From assembly GCA_017643305.1 (NCBI GenBank), contig JAEPNQ010000017.1, positions 1-58,792 on the forward strand: a stretch of DNA of 58,792 nt. Reading direction: 5' to 3'. The notes below the pieces were generated by a model. It did no database searches. It had not been told where the DNA came from and saw only the letters and a list, made by a program, of their open reading frames with translations. This document shows, one piece after another, positions 8,857-18,100 of this stretch (within the stretch, counting starts at the first letter, position 1; every line of letters starts with the position of its first letter). Position numbers and translations under genes: made by a program. Source of the stretch: Marinibacterium sp. Lineage in GTDB: Bacteria; Pseudomonadota; Alphaproteobacteria; Rhodobacterales; Rhodobacteraceae.

Positions 8857-9176
8857 ATTTCTGTCCCACCCCGTGCGGTTTGGGGGAGTTTTGCAGAGCT
8901 TGACGGGTTTGCCCAGACCTGACGGGAGGGAATTGTGGGGGTTGGAAGCCACAGGTATCGAAAACGATGCTCCGTGGGACGGGCGCCTGATCCAATTTGG
9001 AACATCGCGATCACTGATTTCGTTCACCGTGTCAAAAACGGTCGTTTTGTACATCGGTTGAAGAATGGTCTTTCGCACAAAGCTCCGGATTCATCCTTTT
9101 GATACGCCTCCCCCAAACCCACAAAAAAGGCCGCGCTGATCTCCCAGCGCGGCCCAAATCGTTTCTACCCGGTGGA
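8857..9176 (-). promoter_or_regulatory. 320-bp gap with candidate promoter/operator of the importer operon
   Basis: No gene is seen here. On the minus strand a TTGACA (9030-9035) abuts a perfect inverted repeat AAAACG-GT-CGTTTT (9035-9048, plus-strand reading). Any -10 element 17-18 bases further on is poor. The arrangement would suit repressor control of the ATPase-permease genes. The identity of the regulator is unknown. The far end of the gap holds the terminator of the binding-protein gene. Confidence 0.35.
9123..9154 (-). terminator. Rho-independent terminator of the BMP-lipoprotein-like gene
   Basis: GGCCGCGCTG (9129-9138), loop ATCTCC, CAGCGCGGCC (9145-9154) is a perfect 10-bp stem. 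On the minus strand it is followed by a run of six T (9123-9128). It sits 22 bp after the stop of the substrate-binding protein, so the abundant binding-protein transcript probably ends here while the ATPase/permease genes rely on read-through or their own promoter. Confidence 0.85.
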
Positions 9177-10181
9177 TCAGAAGTCCAGAACCGGGCAGCT
9201 GTCGTTGGTGTAGTAGGCGACCACTTCCAGCGAGCCGTCGATGATCTTGGCCTTGGCTTCTTCCACGGCGGCCTGCATGTCGGCGGTCACCAGCGCGGCG
9301 TTGTGTTCATCCATGGCATAGCCCACGCCGTCTTCGGCCAGACCCAGCACGGTGAAGCCGCCTGTTTCCATAGCGCCGCCTGCTTTCATCGAATCGTACA
9401 CAGCCACGTCCACGCGCTTGAGCATGGAGGTCAGAACCTTGCCGGAATGCAGGTAGTTCTGGTTGCTGTCGACGCCGATGGACAGGATGCCTTCGTCAGC
9501 GGCGGTTTGCAAAACGCCCACGCCGGTGCCGCCTGCGGCCGCATAGACCACGTCAGCGCCCTGGCTGATCTGTGCCTTGGTCAGCTCGGACCCTTTCACC
9601 GGATCATTCCACGCGGTGGGGGTGGTGCCGGTCATGTTGGCAACGATCTTGATGTCCGGGTTTACAGCCTTGGCGCCCTGCGCATAGCCGCAGCCAAAGT
9701 GACGGATCAGCGGGATGTCCATGCCGCCGATAAAGCCAATGGTGCCGGATTTAGAGGTCATCGCCGCCAGCATTCCAACAAGGTAGGAACCCTGGTGTTC
9801 CTGGAAGCCGATCAGTTGTACGTTTGCAGGCACTTCGGGCAGCCAGCCGTCAATATTGACGAACTTGGTGTCAGGATAATCGCCGGCGACGTTGTTGACC
9901 GGGTCGGCAAAGGCAAAGCCCGTAGTGATGACCGGGTTCGCACCGGATTCTGCAAAGCGACGCAGCGCCTGTTCGCGCTGGGCTTCGGATTGCAGTTCGA
10001 TTTCCAGGAATTTACCGCCGGTTTCTTCGGCCCAACGCTGAGCGCCGTTGAAGGCCGCTTCGTTGAAGGATTTGTCGAATTTGCCGCCCAGATCGAATAT
10101 CAGCGCGGGTTCAGCCAGCGCGGCACCGGCGCTGAGTGCCAGTCCGGCCGCAGCGGACATGAATTTGTGCATGAGGGTCAT
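9177..10181 (-). CDS. BMP-family substrate-binding protein of the nucleoside/purine ABC importer
   Basis: Periplasmic binding protein (PnrA/BmpA family, nucleoside or purine ligand), 334 residues. The signal peptide MTLMHKFMSAAAGLALSAGA is followed by AEPALIFDLGGKFDKSFNE, the family N-terminal DxGGxxDxSFN motif, which supports the family call. I start it at ATG 10181 because GGGAG lies upstream; the frame opens 15 codons earlier. No lipobox Cys is present, so it is probably soluble. It heads the importer locus and has its own terminator. Ligand choice between guanosine, xanthine and hypoxanthine cannot be read; nearby purine catabolic genes make purines plausible. Confidence 0.92.
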   Translation of the reverse strand: MTLMHKFMSAAAGLALSAGAALAEPALIFDLGGKFDKSFNEAAFNGAQRWAEETGGKFLEIELQSEAQREQALRRFAESGANPVITTGFAFADPVNNVAGDYPDTKFVNIDGWLPEVPANVQLIGFQEHQGSYLVGMLAAMTSKSGTIGFIGGMDIPLIRHFGCGYAQGAKAVNPDIKIVANMTGTTPTAWNDPVKGSELTKAQISQGADVVYAAAGGTGVGVLQTAADEGILSIGVDSNQNYLHSGKVLTSMLKRVDVAVYDSMKAGGAMETGGFTVLGLAEDGVGYAMDEHNAALVTADMQAAVEEAKAKIIDGSLEVVAYYTNDSCPVLDF

Positions 10182-10319
10182 TTTTGATGTCTCCCGTTTA
10201 TTATTTACCGGCGGATAAAAAACCAATACCGGAACGGTCCGCAGCAGCCGCGGACCCTTGTGCGTGCCAGTAAGGCTACCGAAACACAGGCCGTCAACCG
10301 GTTTTTGTGCGAGGTCGCG

Positions 10320-10736
10320 TCAGGGAAGTTCACGGTCCATCAGGATGGCATCAACATGGGCAACACCAACGGTGCGGTAGTATTCCTGACGACGGAAGAA
10401 TTCCTTGTAGCCGGTCTCAGAATAGAGCGCGCGGGCGCCGATATTGTCCTCGGCGACCTCTAGCAGTGCGCGTCGCGCGCCGCGCTGCGCGGCTTTGGCA
10501 TGCCACTGGGACATCAGCTGCTTGGCCAGTCCCTGCCGTTGGTGTCGGGGATCTGTGGCGATGGTCAGCAATTCGGCTTCGTCCGCTGCGATGCGGACCA
10601 GTGCGAATGCCTGCAGGGAGCCGATGGCAAAGACGTTCGGTTGGTGGAGCAGGGTGGCAAACTCCGCCTCGGACCAGGGGCGTTCCTCCAAAAACGCGGC
10701 CCTGTGTAGCCGCGCCATGTCTGCCGCGCCGATCAA
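10320..10736 (-). CDS. rimI: GNAT acetyltransferase, RimI type (ribosomal protein S18 N-acetyltransferase)
   Basis: Acetyl-CoA-dependent N-acetyltransferase of 138 residues. The acetyl-CoA loop is DPRHQRQGLAKQLM (about residues 62-75), followed by EVAEDNIGARALYSETGYKE, the usual RimI C-terminal signature. The TTG start at 10736 overlaps the tsaB stop by four bases; an ATG at 10718 is the alternative. Position directly after tsaB is the main reason for choosing RimI over other GNAT enzymes. Confidence 0.85.
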   Translation of the reverse strand: MIGAADMARLHRAAFLEERPWSEAEFATLLHQPNVFAIGSLQAFALVRIAADEAELLTIATDPRHQRQGLAKQLMSQWHAKAAQRGARRALLEVAEDNIGARALYSETGYKEFFRRQEYYRTVGVAHVDAILMDRELP

Positions 10737-11296
10737 TCCAGCATCACCGGCGGCCCGTCTCGGGATGGGGCCGCATCTGCCGCACGGACATAAAGCGGGG
10801 CCGGGGGGCTGGTGTCTTCCGATTGGGCCGCAAGGCGGGCGATGGCGGTTGCAAGCTCGGCAGGCGGTACATCGGTGATCGCATCAGGCTTTTCTGCCCG
10901 CTGGATCAGCCGGGGGGCCGGATCGGCGACATAGATTTTGTCCTGTGGGGCGGGCACGCCAACCGGCTGTCCCTTTGACACGCAAGCCGCGCGGGAGGCA
11001 AAGCCATCCACCCCGATGGCGGGAATGGCCAAGCCCATCGATAGCCCGCGCGCGGCGGACACCGAGATCCGGATGCCGGTGAAATTGCCCGGTCCGATAC
11101 CAACACCGATGCGTTGAAGGTCGGCCCAGCTAAGCCCAGCATCGGTCAGTATATCCTCCAGCAACAACATCAGCCGTTCGGCCTGACCGCGCGCCATGTC
11201 TTCGCTGCGGCAGGCGACGACTGTTTCGCCAACCAGTACTGCCGTCGCGCACCATGGGCCGGATGTATCAAAGCCGAGCGTGACGGGTTGGGTCAT
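10733..11296 (-). CDS. tsaB: tRNA threonylcarbamoyladenosine biosynthesis protein TsaB
   Basis: Scaffold and partner of TsaD in making t6A37 on ANN-decoding tRNAs. The N-terminal ASKHA fold is visible: LGFDTSGPWCATAV (residues 6-19), GVGIGPGNFTGIRI (about 68-81), then the short degenerate second half typical of TsaB. I start it at ATG 11296 (MTQPVTLGFDTSG), which overlaps the stop of the upstream GFA-fold gene (ATGA). At 187 residues it is slightly shorter than the 230 residues of the enterobacterial protein, as is usual in this group. Confidence 0.9.
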   Translation of the reverse strand: MTQPVTLGFDTSGPWCATAVLVGETVVACRSEDMARGQAERLMLLLEDILTDAGLSWADLQRIGVGIGPGNFTGIRISVSAARGLSMGLAIPAIGVDGFASRAACVSKGQPVGVPAPQDKIYVADPAPRLIQRAEKPDAITDVPPAELATAIARLAAQSEDTSPPAPLYVRAADAAPSRDGPPVMLD

Positions 11297-11745
11297 GCCC
11301 CATCTCCGGTCACGTTCCGCGCATCCGCTGCTTTGGCGTCGATGCGCGGCAGGTTTTCGGACAAATGCAGCCACGGTAATTGCGAGGCCACATAGCTGCG
11401 CGGGTGTGGGGTATGATCTGCAGCAGTGTCGAGAATGCCGATAGGCGCGTAGGTTTTATCAAGCAGAGGATCAAAGCTTGGCGCCAGCAGGAACCCGCAG
11501 GTGGTACAGCACCATCGTCGCGCGCCTTGGGCCACCGAAAACACGGTGCCGGGATCGGGAGGCAACGTTAGGTGGTTCGCATCAAATGGCGCTACGGCAG
11601 CGCCCTGGGCGCCGGTCCAGCGTCGGCCATTCACGCAATTGCAGTAGCGGGTTTGCGGAGGCGCGTCGGCCTCCCCCTTTATTGATCCACAGTGACACTG
11701 GCCGATGACCGGCGCGGGATCAGGCGCCAACCGGACGCACTTCAA
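11293..11745 (-). CDS. GFA/CENP-V fold zinc protein, one Cys ligand replaced
   Basis: Belongs to the glutathione-dependent formaldehyde-activating-enzyme-like (GFA) family, small zinc proteins of mostly unknown role. CHC at about residues 17-19, YCNCVNGRRWTG at 33-44, and CCTTCG at about 78-83 match the zinc-site skeleton. In relatives the middle motif reads CxCxxCRRW; here the last Cys is Gly, so one zinc site may be incomplete. It overlaps the Nfu gene stop by 26 bases and the tsaB start by four, so the start codon at 11745 is uncertain. Confidence 0.7.
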   Translation of the reverse strand: MKCVRLAPDPAPVIGQCHCGSIKGEADAPPQTRYCNCVNGRRWTGAQGAAVAPFDANHLTLPPDPGTVFSVAQGARRWCCTTCGFLLAPSFDPLLDKTYAPIGILDTAADHTPHPRSYVASQLPWLHLSENLPRIDAKAADARNVTGDGA

Positions 11746-12283
11746 CCACTTCGGGGATGTAGTGGCGTAGCAGGTTTTCGATGCCCATTTTCAGCGTCAA
11801 CGTCGAAGACGGGCAGCCAGCGCAGGCGCCTTGCATGTGCAGGTAGACGATTCCTCGGTCAAACCCATGGAACGTGATATCGCCACCGTCTTGCGCAACG
11901 GCAGGGCGCACGCGGCTGTCCAGCAGTTCCTTGATCTGGCCGACGATTTCACCGTCTTCGCCTTCGTGTTCCGCGTGGCCCGAATGGGGCGCGCTATCGT
12001 CCAGCATGACGGGCTGGCCCGACTGGTAATGTTCCATGACCGCGCCCAGGATGGCAGGCTTGATATGGTCCCATTCGATATTGTCGGCTTTGGTCACAGT
12101 GACAAAGTCATTGCCCAGGAACACACCGGTGACGCCGTCCACCGCAAAGACGCGGGCGGCGAGGGGTGATGTTTCAGATGTGTCTGCAGATGGAAAATCT
12201 GCCGTACCTGCCTCCAGCACCGTTTGGCCCGGAAGGAATTTCAGCGTGGCTGGGTTCGGGGTGGATTCGGTTTGGATAAACAT
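11720..12283 (-). CDS. Nfu-type iron-sulfur cluster carrier (Nfu_N plus NifU C-terminal domain)
   Basis: Scaffold or carrier that delivers Fe-S clusters to apoproteins, 187 residues. The N-terminal Nfu_N domain starts with FIQTESTPNPATLKFLPG and runs to about residue 90; the C-terminal NifU domain contains RPAVAQDGGDI and the cluster ligands in GACAGCPSS (about residues 152-160). The architecture matches mitochondrial NFU1 and alphaproteobacterial homologues. It is first in a minus-strand run with the GFA-fold gene, tsaB and rimI. Confidence 0.92.
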   Translation of the reverse strand: MFIQTESTPNPATLKFLPGQTVLEAGTADFPSADTSETSPLAARVFAVDGVTGVFLGNDFVTVTKADNIEWDHIKPAILGAVMEHYQSGQPVMLDDSAPHSGHAEHEGEDGEIVGQIKELLDSRVRPAVAQDGGDITFHGFDRGIVYLHMQGACAGCPSSTLTLKMGIENLLRHYIPEVVEVRPVGA

Positions 12284-12523
12284 GTGCAGATCTCCGTCGG
12301 TTCATTGGGATATGCGTGCAGGCGCGGGGCAAGTCAAGGATTAGAACTGTTCTAAACCCTCTCTGCTTTTACTGTCACTCGCAAATCATGGGTACAACAA
12401 CCCTGTGCGCCAGCCCGACCCTAGTGCAGCTGCCAACAGTATCTTTGCGAGTGCCGAGCCCGCTGTCATCGATGCAGAACGCCTCGCCTGCCTGTGCCGC
12501 AGCGCGAATTCCTTGCGGTCTAA

Positions 12524-12679
12524 GACCGGGATAAGCTGCGTCTCATGTATGGCGACGTTGATGCGCTTTCACAGATCTGGCCTAAAGCGCGGGTCAAGAC
12601 AACAGATGGCTACGGGCAAGATCGTGTGCTGCGCGCAGCGGAGACCCTGAACGCAGTCAAAAGGTTTGTGGGGTCGTGA
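12524..12679 (+). pseudogene. Remnant of an alpha/beta hydrolase C terminus
   Basis: In the frame entered after a TAA at 12521-12523 the sequence reads DRDKLRLMYGD, then LSQIWPKARVKTTDGYGQDRVL, ending at TGA 12677-12679. This resembles the acid-loop and final helix region of alpha/beta hydrolases that read HDRDD followed by AWPGAR, then GLGHRRIL. The catalytic His of GLGH is replaced by Gln here. No upstream hydrolase domain was found, and an in-frame stop precedes it. It lies 13 bp from the stop of the universal stress gene on the opposite strand. The rest of 12284-12691 shows nothing I recognise. Confidence 0.55.
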
Positions 12680-12691
12680 GGGCGCAGGGCG

Positions 12692-13147
12692 TCACGTGAT
12701 CGCCTGCAGTTTTTCCTTGCTCAGTTCGCCGGGCACGATGGTGATGGGGATGGGCAGCGTAGCGGAAGCGCGGCTGAGCTGGGATACCAGCGGGCCGGGT
12801 CCCTTGCGGTCGGATCCCGCACCCAGAACCAGCACGCCGATCTCTCCGTCTTCGGCGATCTGGGCGAGGATTTCTGGCACCAAATCGCCTTCGCGAATGA
12901 TCAGCTCCGGGTCCACGTCTTGCCGGTCACGCATCCATTTGGCGAAGACTTCGAAATGCGCGTGGATTCGTTCGCGCGCTTCTTCACGCATGACTTCGCC
13001 CACACCGATCCAGTGATTGAATTCGTCAGGCGGGATGATCGACAGGATCGCTACGCCCCCGCCTGTATTGGCTGCACGCATGGCCGCGAACCTCATTGCA
13101 TTCAGGCATTCGCGGCTGTCATCCAAAACCACGAGAAACTTGCGCAT
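12692..13147 (-). CDS. Universal stress protein (UspA family)
   Basis: Small cytoplasmic stress-associated protein of 151 residues with a single Usp domain: FLVVLDDSRECLNAMRFAA at the N terminus and the C-terminal ATP-loop-like VLGAGSDRKGPGPLVSQLS (about residues 105-125). The glycine-rich loop is close to the G-2x-G-9x-G(S/T) pattern of ATP-binding members, so ATP binding is possible. It stands alone on the minus strand. Confidence 0.85.
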   Translation of the reverse strand: MRKFLVVLDDSRECLNAMRFAAMRAANTGGGVAILSIIPPDEFNHWIGVGEVMREEARERIHAHFEVFAKWMRDRQDVDPELIIREGDLVPEILAQIAEDGEIGVLVLGAGSDRKGPGPLVSQLSRASATLPIPITIVPGELSKEKLQAIT

Positions 13148-13669
13148 GGACGTCTCTCCTTCGCAGTGATCATGGCCTAGAGCAGGCAGTCAGGCAACTG
13201 CGGAGTATCATTGAGTCAAAGCAGAAGGAAAAGGCGGGGCAGATTGTTTCCGGGCATGGAGACCGAGGGTTTGGCTCCGTCATGTGTGGCACCCATCACT
13301 CCATAATAAGCACCTGCGCCGTGATCGGCTGTGATTTTGAGCGGCGTCTCGCCGAGGTTATGGACGGCGGTGACTGCCCAGACAAACAGGGTGCAGCCAT
13401 GCCGGTAGCCGATTCTGGTGGGCTCCATTAAGTGGCGTGCAAGCTGGGCCTTTTGACCTTTCAACGAGACCTGAACGTAGCCCACGAAACGGCTAGTATG
13501 GTGCAGCACTGCTGCGGCGTAGTTGGTGAGGCCTGCCGGAGCGATAGCCAGTTCCGCCTGGCACGCGTTCAGGAAGGCTGCGTCATGGCCCTAATGGCCC
13601 TTTGAGCGCAGGCAGAGATCCCACCGGGCCGCAAGTCATCAGTGCTGGCAAATGTGAGCCGTTCGGGCG
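13148..13669. other. 522-bp stretch without a recognisable gene
   Basis: The longest open frame is on the minus strand at 13216-13509 with a GTG start; the same frame stays open upstream to about 13588 and contains DAAFLNACQAELAIAPAGL. I cannot assign it to a family, and codon usage does not resemble its neighbours. It may be a decayed gene or spurious. No repeat, tRNA or clear promoter was seen. Confidence 0.4.
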
Positions 13670-14533
13670 TCACGCAGCGCTGGCGGCCCAGTCCCAGTAC
13701 ATTTCACGCACGCGACGCGTGACCGGACCAACTTGGTATTGGGTGTCGTCAAAGGCCGTAACTGGCGTGACCTTGGCCATGTTGCCGGACATGAAGACTT
13801 CATCCGCGCCGGAGAAATCATCAAAGGTCAGCACGGTTTCATGTACGGTCATCCCGTCGGCGCGCATGTTGGAGATATGGCGTGCGCGGGTGATCCCTGC
13901 AAGGAAGGTGCCGTTGGCTATAGGGGTAAAGACCTCCCCATCCTTGACCATAAAGATGTTGGCGGTAGCGGTTTCGGCCACGTTGCCCATGGCGTCTGCG
14001 ACCAGCGCGTTGGCAAAGCCTTTGGAATGTGCTTCGGCCAGCATGCGAGCGTTGTTGGGATAGAGGCAGCCTGCCTTGGCGTCGACCACGGCGTCTTCCA
14101 GTACCGGACGGCGGAAGCGTGTGCGTGTCAGGGTGGCAGATGCAGAGGCTGCAGGCATGGGGATTTCTTCGAGACAGATGGCAAAGCCGGTGCTGTCGGC
14201 ATTGGGGATGATGGCAGTGTTGCCGCCATCTATGCCCCAGTACATTGGGCGAATGTATATGGCTTCGCTGCCGGCGAATTGCTTCAGCCCATCCTGCACG
14301 ATGGCGACCATGTCGCCAGTTGAGACCGTGGGGGTGACCATGAGCGCAGCGGCAGACCGGTTTACGCGGTCGCAGTGTTTGTCGAGATCGGGAGACATGC
14401 CATCGAACCAGCGCGCGCCGTCGAACACACCAGAACCCAGCCATGCGCCATGATCCGCCGCGCTCATGATCGGGATGTCGCCGTCATGCCATGTGCCGTT
14501 AAAATAGGTGCGGATGTTTTTACCGGTTGCCAT
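13670..14533 (-). CDS. Class IV PLP aminotransferase, branched-chain amino acid type
   Basis: PLP-dependent transaminase probably acting on branched-chain amino acids with 2-oxoglutarate, 287 residues. RTYFNGTWHDG opens the protein, VDAKAGCLYPNNARMLAEA (about residues 160-178) includes the region of the PLP lysine, and GNVAETATANIFMV (about 190-203) is the class IV signature. ATG 14533 follows GGAG. It is a Rhodobacterales paralogue of IlvE with D-amino acid transaminase as the other possibility in this fold. Confidence 0.82.
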   Translation of the reverse strand: MATGKNIRTYFNGTWHDGDIPIMSAADHGAWLGSGVFDGARWFDGMSPDLDKHCDRVNRSAAALMVTPTVSTGDMVAIVQDGLKQFAGSEAIYIRPMYWGIDGGNTAIIPNADSTGFAICLEEIPMPAASASATLTRTRFRRPVLEDAVVDAKAGCLYPNNARMLAEAHSKGFANALVADAMGNVAETATANIFMVKDGEVFTPIANGTFLAGITRARHISNMRADGMTVHETVLTFDDFSGADEVFMSGNMAKVTPVTAFDDTQYQVGPVTRRVREMYWDWAASAA

Positions 14534-14656
14534 GTCACACTCCTTTGGTCCAGCCAAACGCTATGCGCGTGGGCAGGGCAGGTCCAGCGGTTTCGTGCGG
14601 GCGGGATGACGCTCGGGCTTGCGCCCACCGCCCTGCGCACCCTCCCGTATATGGGG

Positions 14657-15100
14657 CTATCTGCCGATGGCGTAGGCCTGCATCAACCGTGGCGTGGCCC
14701 CAGCGCGCATGAGCCAGGGATCGGCGACGTCGACCTGGTGGCCGCGGGCGCGCAGGGCGTCGAGCACCGGGGATGACCATGGCCAGAAGGCCAGAGGCAG
14801 GGATAGCTCCAGTCCCTCGGATCGGTAGTGGGTGATTATGGCGCCCGCAGGGGCTGGGCCCTGGCCACAGATGACGGTGGGCGCCTTGACCCCGGCGGAT
14901 CAGATCAACGCGGGCAGATCGCCCAATGGACTGTTCAGGTGTGGTTCCACCAAGTGCAGGACAAAGCCCGTGGCTACAGCGGCGTCAAAAGCATTGCCGC
15001 CGCGCTCGAGCATGGACATGCCCGCGGCGGAGGCGATCCAGTACGTGCTTGTGACGACACCGAAGGTGCCGGTGATCTCGGGATGGGTTGTGAAGGTCAT
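14657..15100 (-). pseudogene. Gamma-glutamyltransferase remnant: in-frame TGA plus large internal deletion
   Basis: From ATG 15100 the minus strand reads a gamma-glutamyltransferase N terminus ([16 protein letters not shown], then VEPH and GDLPALI), then a TGA at 14897-14899 where relatives have Arg (CGA). The same frame continues with ICGQGPAPAGA and THYRSEGLEL, then jumps directly to the far C-terminal motif ALRARGHQVDVADPW and MQAYAIGR before the stop at 14657-14659. Family members have about 500-600 residues; here about 148 codons remain. The catalytic Thr region is missing, so no activity is possible. Confidence 0.85.
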
Positions 15101-15114
15101 TTCAGGCCCTGGCG

Positions 15115-18100
15115 TCAGTATTCGCGGTCGAAGAAGATGCCGATGCCGCTCTCGCCGGTGTTGTCCACCATGCCTTTGAGCGTCAGGTTATCGGTTACAT
15201 CGAGGTTGATATTCAGCTCTGTATCACCATCAGTGTAGATATTGCCGCTGAGATAGCCGCCCAGTTCCAGAGATGGCAGCCCGCCGGTGTCATTGGCCAA
15301 GCTGACGGCATTGGCACCCGTGGCCTTGCGACCCTGGGTGTCAACCACATCACCACCTCCGCGCAACGCGATCAGGCCGGTGGCGATCTGGGCGATCTTG
15401 AAAGGCGATAGGCTGGAGAATTCATTGCCGAAGATCAGCAGGGCCAGTGCCTCTTCTTCTGGCAGTTCGGGGTCGGAGGTGATGGAGATGTCGATCGCGT
15501 CAAGTTCACCGGACATTTCCAGTGTTGCGGTGCCAGAATTGGTGGACGAAGTGGCGGCAAATTCCAGATAGGGCTGGAGTGAGCCCTGTAGGGTAATCAG
15601 CCCGCGGCTGAGTTCCAGCCTTCGGCCGAAGAGCCCCATGAAGCCGCGCAAAAGCTCAATCTGGCCGGCGGGAGCAATGCGATTGGTGTTGCCGCGCACA
15701 TAGATTTCACCGCCTAGTTCGGCGTTCAGGCCCCGACCACGGACGAATATCTTGTTGGGGGCGGAGATAAGCAAATCCAGATCAATCGGCGCGCTGGGCC
15801 CGCCGGAGCGCCCACTGTCCAGCAGACCGGCCCTGGCACGGGTGGTGCGGACGGGACCTGGCTCGCGCAAATGGGTTAACGGCGGAATTGGAGCGGCGCT
15901 GCTGGATCCACCGATATTGCCAACGTTGATGTCGGTTTCGCCAATATCAATGCGGCCTGCCAACCGTGAATTGCCGGTGACAGGTCCTGAGAATTGCAAC
16001 TGTCCGGACACGGGGGCGCGGTAGACCACCTGATCAGTCATGATCATTTGGTTCAGGTTGATGGACAGGTTTGCAGGGTAGGGGGCCTGCATGCCCACGG
16101 GCCCGTTGAGGGAGAAGGTGCCGCCGGTGCTTAGCCCCCCCTGCATGGCCACTGCTGCGCCAGCATCGTTCAGGCTGATGGTGCCGCCCGCGTTTCGGAT
16201 GGAGTTTTGCAGGCGGGGGAAGGCGGCAGAGACATCGGTCAGGTTGATCTGGCCGCGCAGGCCCTCCAGTGCAGGTTTGCCATTGATCGACACGTCGAAC
16301 CGGCCTGTACCTTCCACGGAATTTGGGGAGATGAAGACATTGGCGGCGGCCAGTTGCAGACCACCAGTGGCACTGGCGTCTACCGTGCCGTCGGCTTCGG
16401 AGTAGGTGCCTCGGGTCACAATGTCGATGCCAGCCGGGCCGGTTGCGTCGGCGTCGATGGTCCAGACCTCATTTTCCCGCCGCAGAATGCCCTTGCCGGC
16501 AAGTTGGCCAGGGAATTGGGGCATAAAGCGTTCGAGTTTGTTCATCTGACCGTCAAATGCAATTTCGCTCACCCTATCCGGAATGTGGCTGGCTTTGGCA
16601 TTTACGAAACTATCGTTCGGGGCGTCTATGTTTACCTCGGCGATATAGCGGCCAGCTTCTCCGCGCAGCCCAGCGTCGATGCTGACTTCGCCGGGCAGGG
16701 CGGGCATCACGAGCGCCAGCTCGTTCAGAAGGATGCGGGCCTGAATGTCGGGGTTGGTTGGCGACACGAAGCCGGAGACGGTGGCTTCCAGCGCGTCACC
16801 GGCAAAACGCAGGCTGCGCAGGTCGATCCCGTCGGGCTTGGCTTGGGCATCGGCGCGCAGGCGGTACGTCCCGGCCATGATTGCATCGGCCTGCGGGATA
16901 CCGGTGGTCAGGTCTTGCAGGGTGCTGGTGACGATTACATCAAGTTCGCGTGGGGCCAGCATGCCGGTGGCGGATGCGGTGACAGTGCCGCTGCCTGTCA
17001 GCGGCCGTTGGGCCAGACCGGAAAAGCGGGCAAAATCGCGGACATTCAGGTCCGCATTGGAGGTGATCTGTTGTTGCCCCGACAAGTCGGTCAGGTTGAG
17101 CGCGACATTCGCCTCCAACCCGGGGCCGCGCAGCAGCGTGTCGGTCAGCGCTAGTGTTTCACCGGCGACAATGTCGAACCCGGTGGTTAGCGTCAGGTTG
17201 TTTCCCAGCGCCGCGCCAAGGGCCGGGTCGCTTATAGACAGGCCCAGAAGTCCGGCGCTCAGCTGGCCGTCGGCAGACAGTGCTGCGCCAATATCGAAAT
17301 CACCCGATCCGCGCAGGGTCATCCGGCCGAGCTGGCCCGCGCTGTGCGACAGCCCTTCGACGGTCGCGGTCAGGGTCCAGCCCGGATCGGTGCCCGCGTC
17401 CAGAGCGGCATCAATCTGGGCGCGGCGCAAGGTGACTGGCGCGCCAGGGATTGGCAGTTGCACCGGTCCGGCGGCTGTGCCCAACGTCCCGGTCAAAGCG
17501 GCATGTTCAGGCTGGCCTTGTGCGTTGATCCGGGCATCACCAGTCAGCTGCAGGGCATCGGTTTGCAGATTGAGTTTGCTCAGCTCCATCTGGCCATCTT
17601 GCAGCCGGATGCCATTTGCAGTCAGTTCTGAGGAGGACCCGAAAAACGAATGATACTGGTCCTGAAGGAATGGTGTGACGTCCCCGGAAAATGCGGCCTC
17701 GAACCCGGTGCCGGGCTGCGGGCTGTCCTGGTCGCGGATCTGTACCGTACCAGTCAGGCGGGGTTGCCCTTGGGTGGCCAGCGAAAGGTCGGCGGTGAAA
17801 TCGGTCAACGCGCCGTTGCCCTTGGCGGTTACCGCAAGGGGCGGATTCGCCGGCATGGACAGAAGTTGCCCTATAGGCCCCCCGGCGGGTTCGGAAATGT
17901 TGAGGTCAAAGGCTAACCCATCGCCTAAATCCTGCGGCACGGTGGCGGTCACCGCAGCCTGCGCGCCGCCGGGTGCGTCCACGTTCCAATCAAGGGTCCA
18001 GGTCTCCCGCCGCTGGCTTGTGGTGCCGGTTATTGTGACGGGACCAGGCAGGTCCGGCAGCAGGCGGGCAAGATCGTCCAGCTGTGCCACAAGGTCGAGA

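Noticed and set aside
8857-9078. 74-codon N-terminal extension of the importer ATPase
   Set aside because: Not ABC-like and overlaps the putative promoter; ATG 8856 gives the normal N terminus.
13096-13431. Plus-strand open frame near the universal stress gene
   Set aside because: Starts antisense to that gene and shows no conserved pattern.
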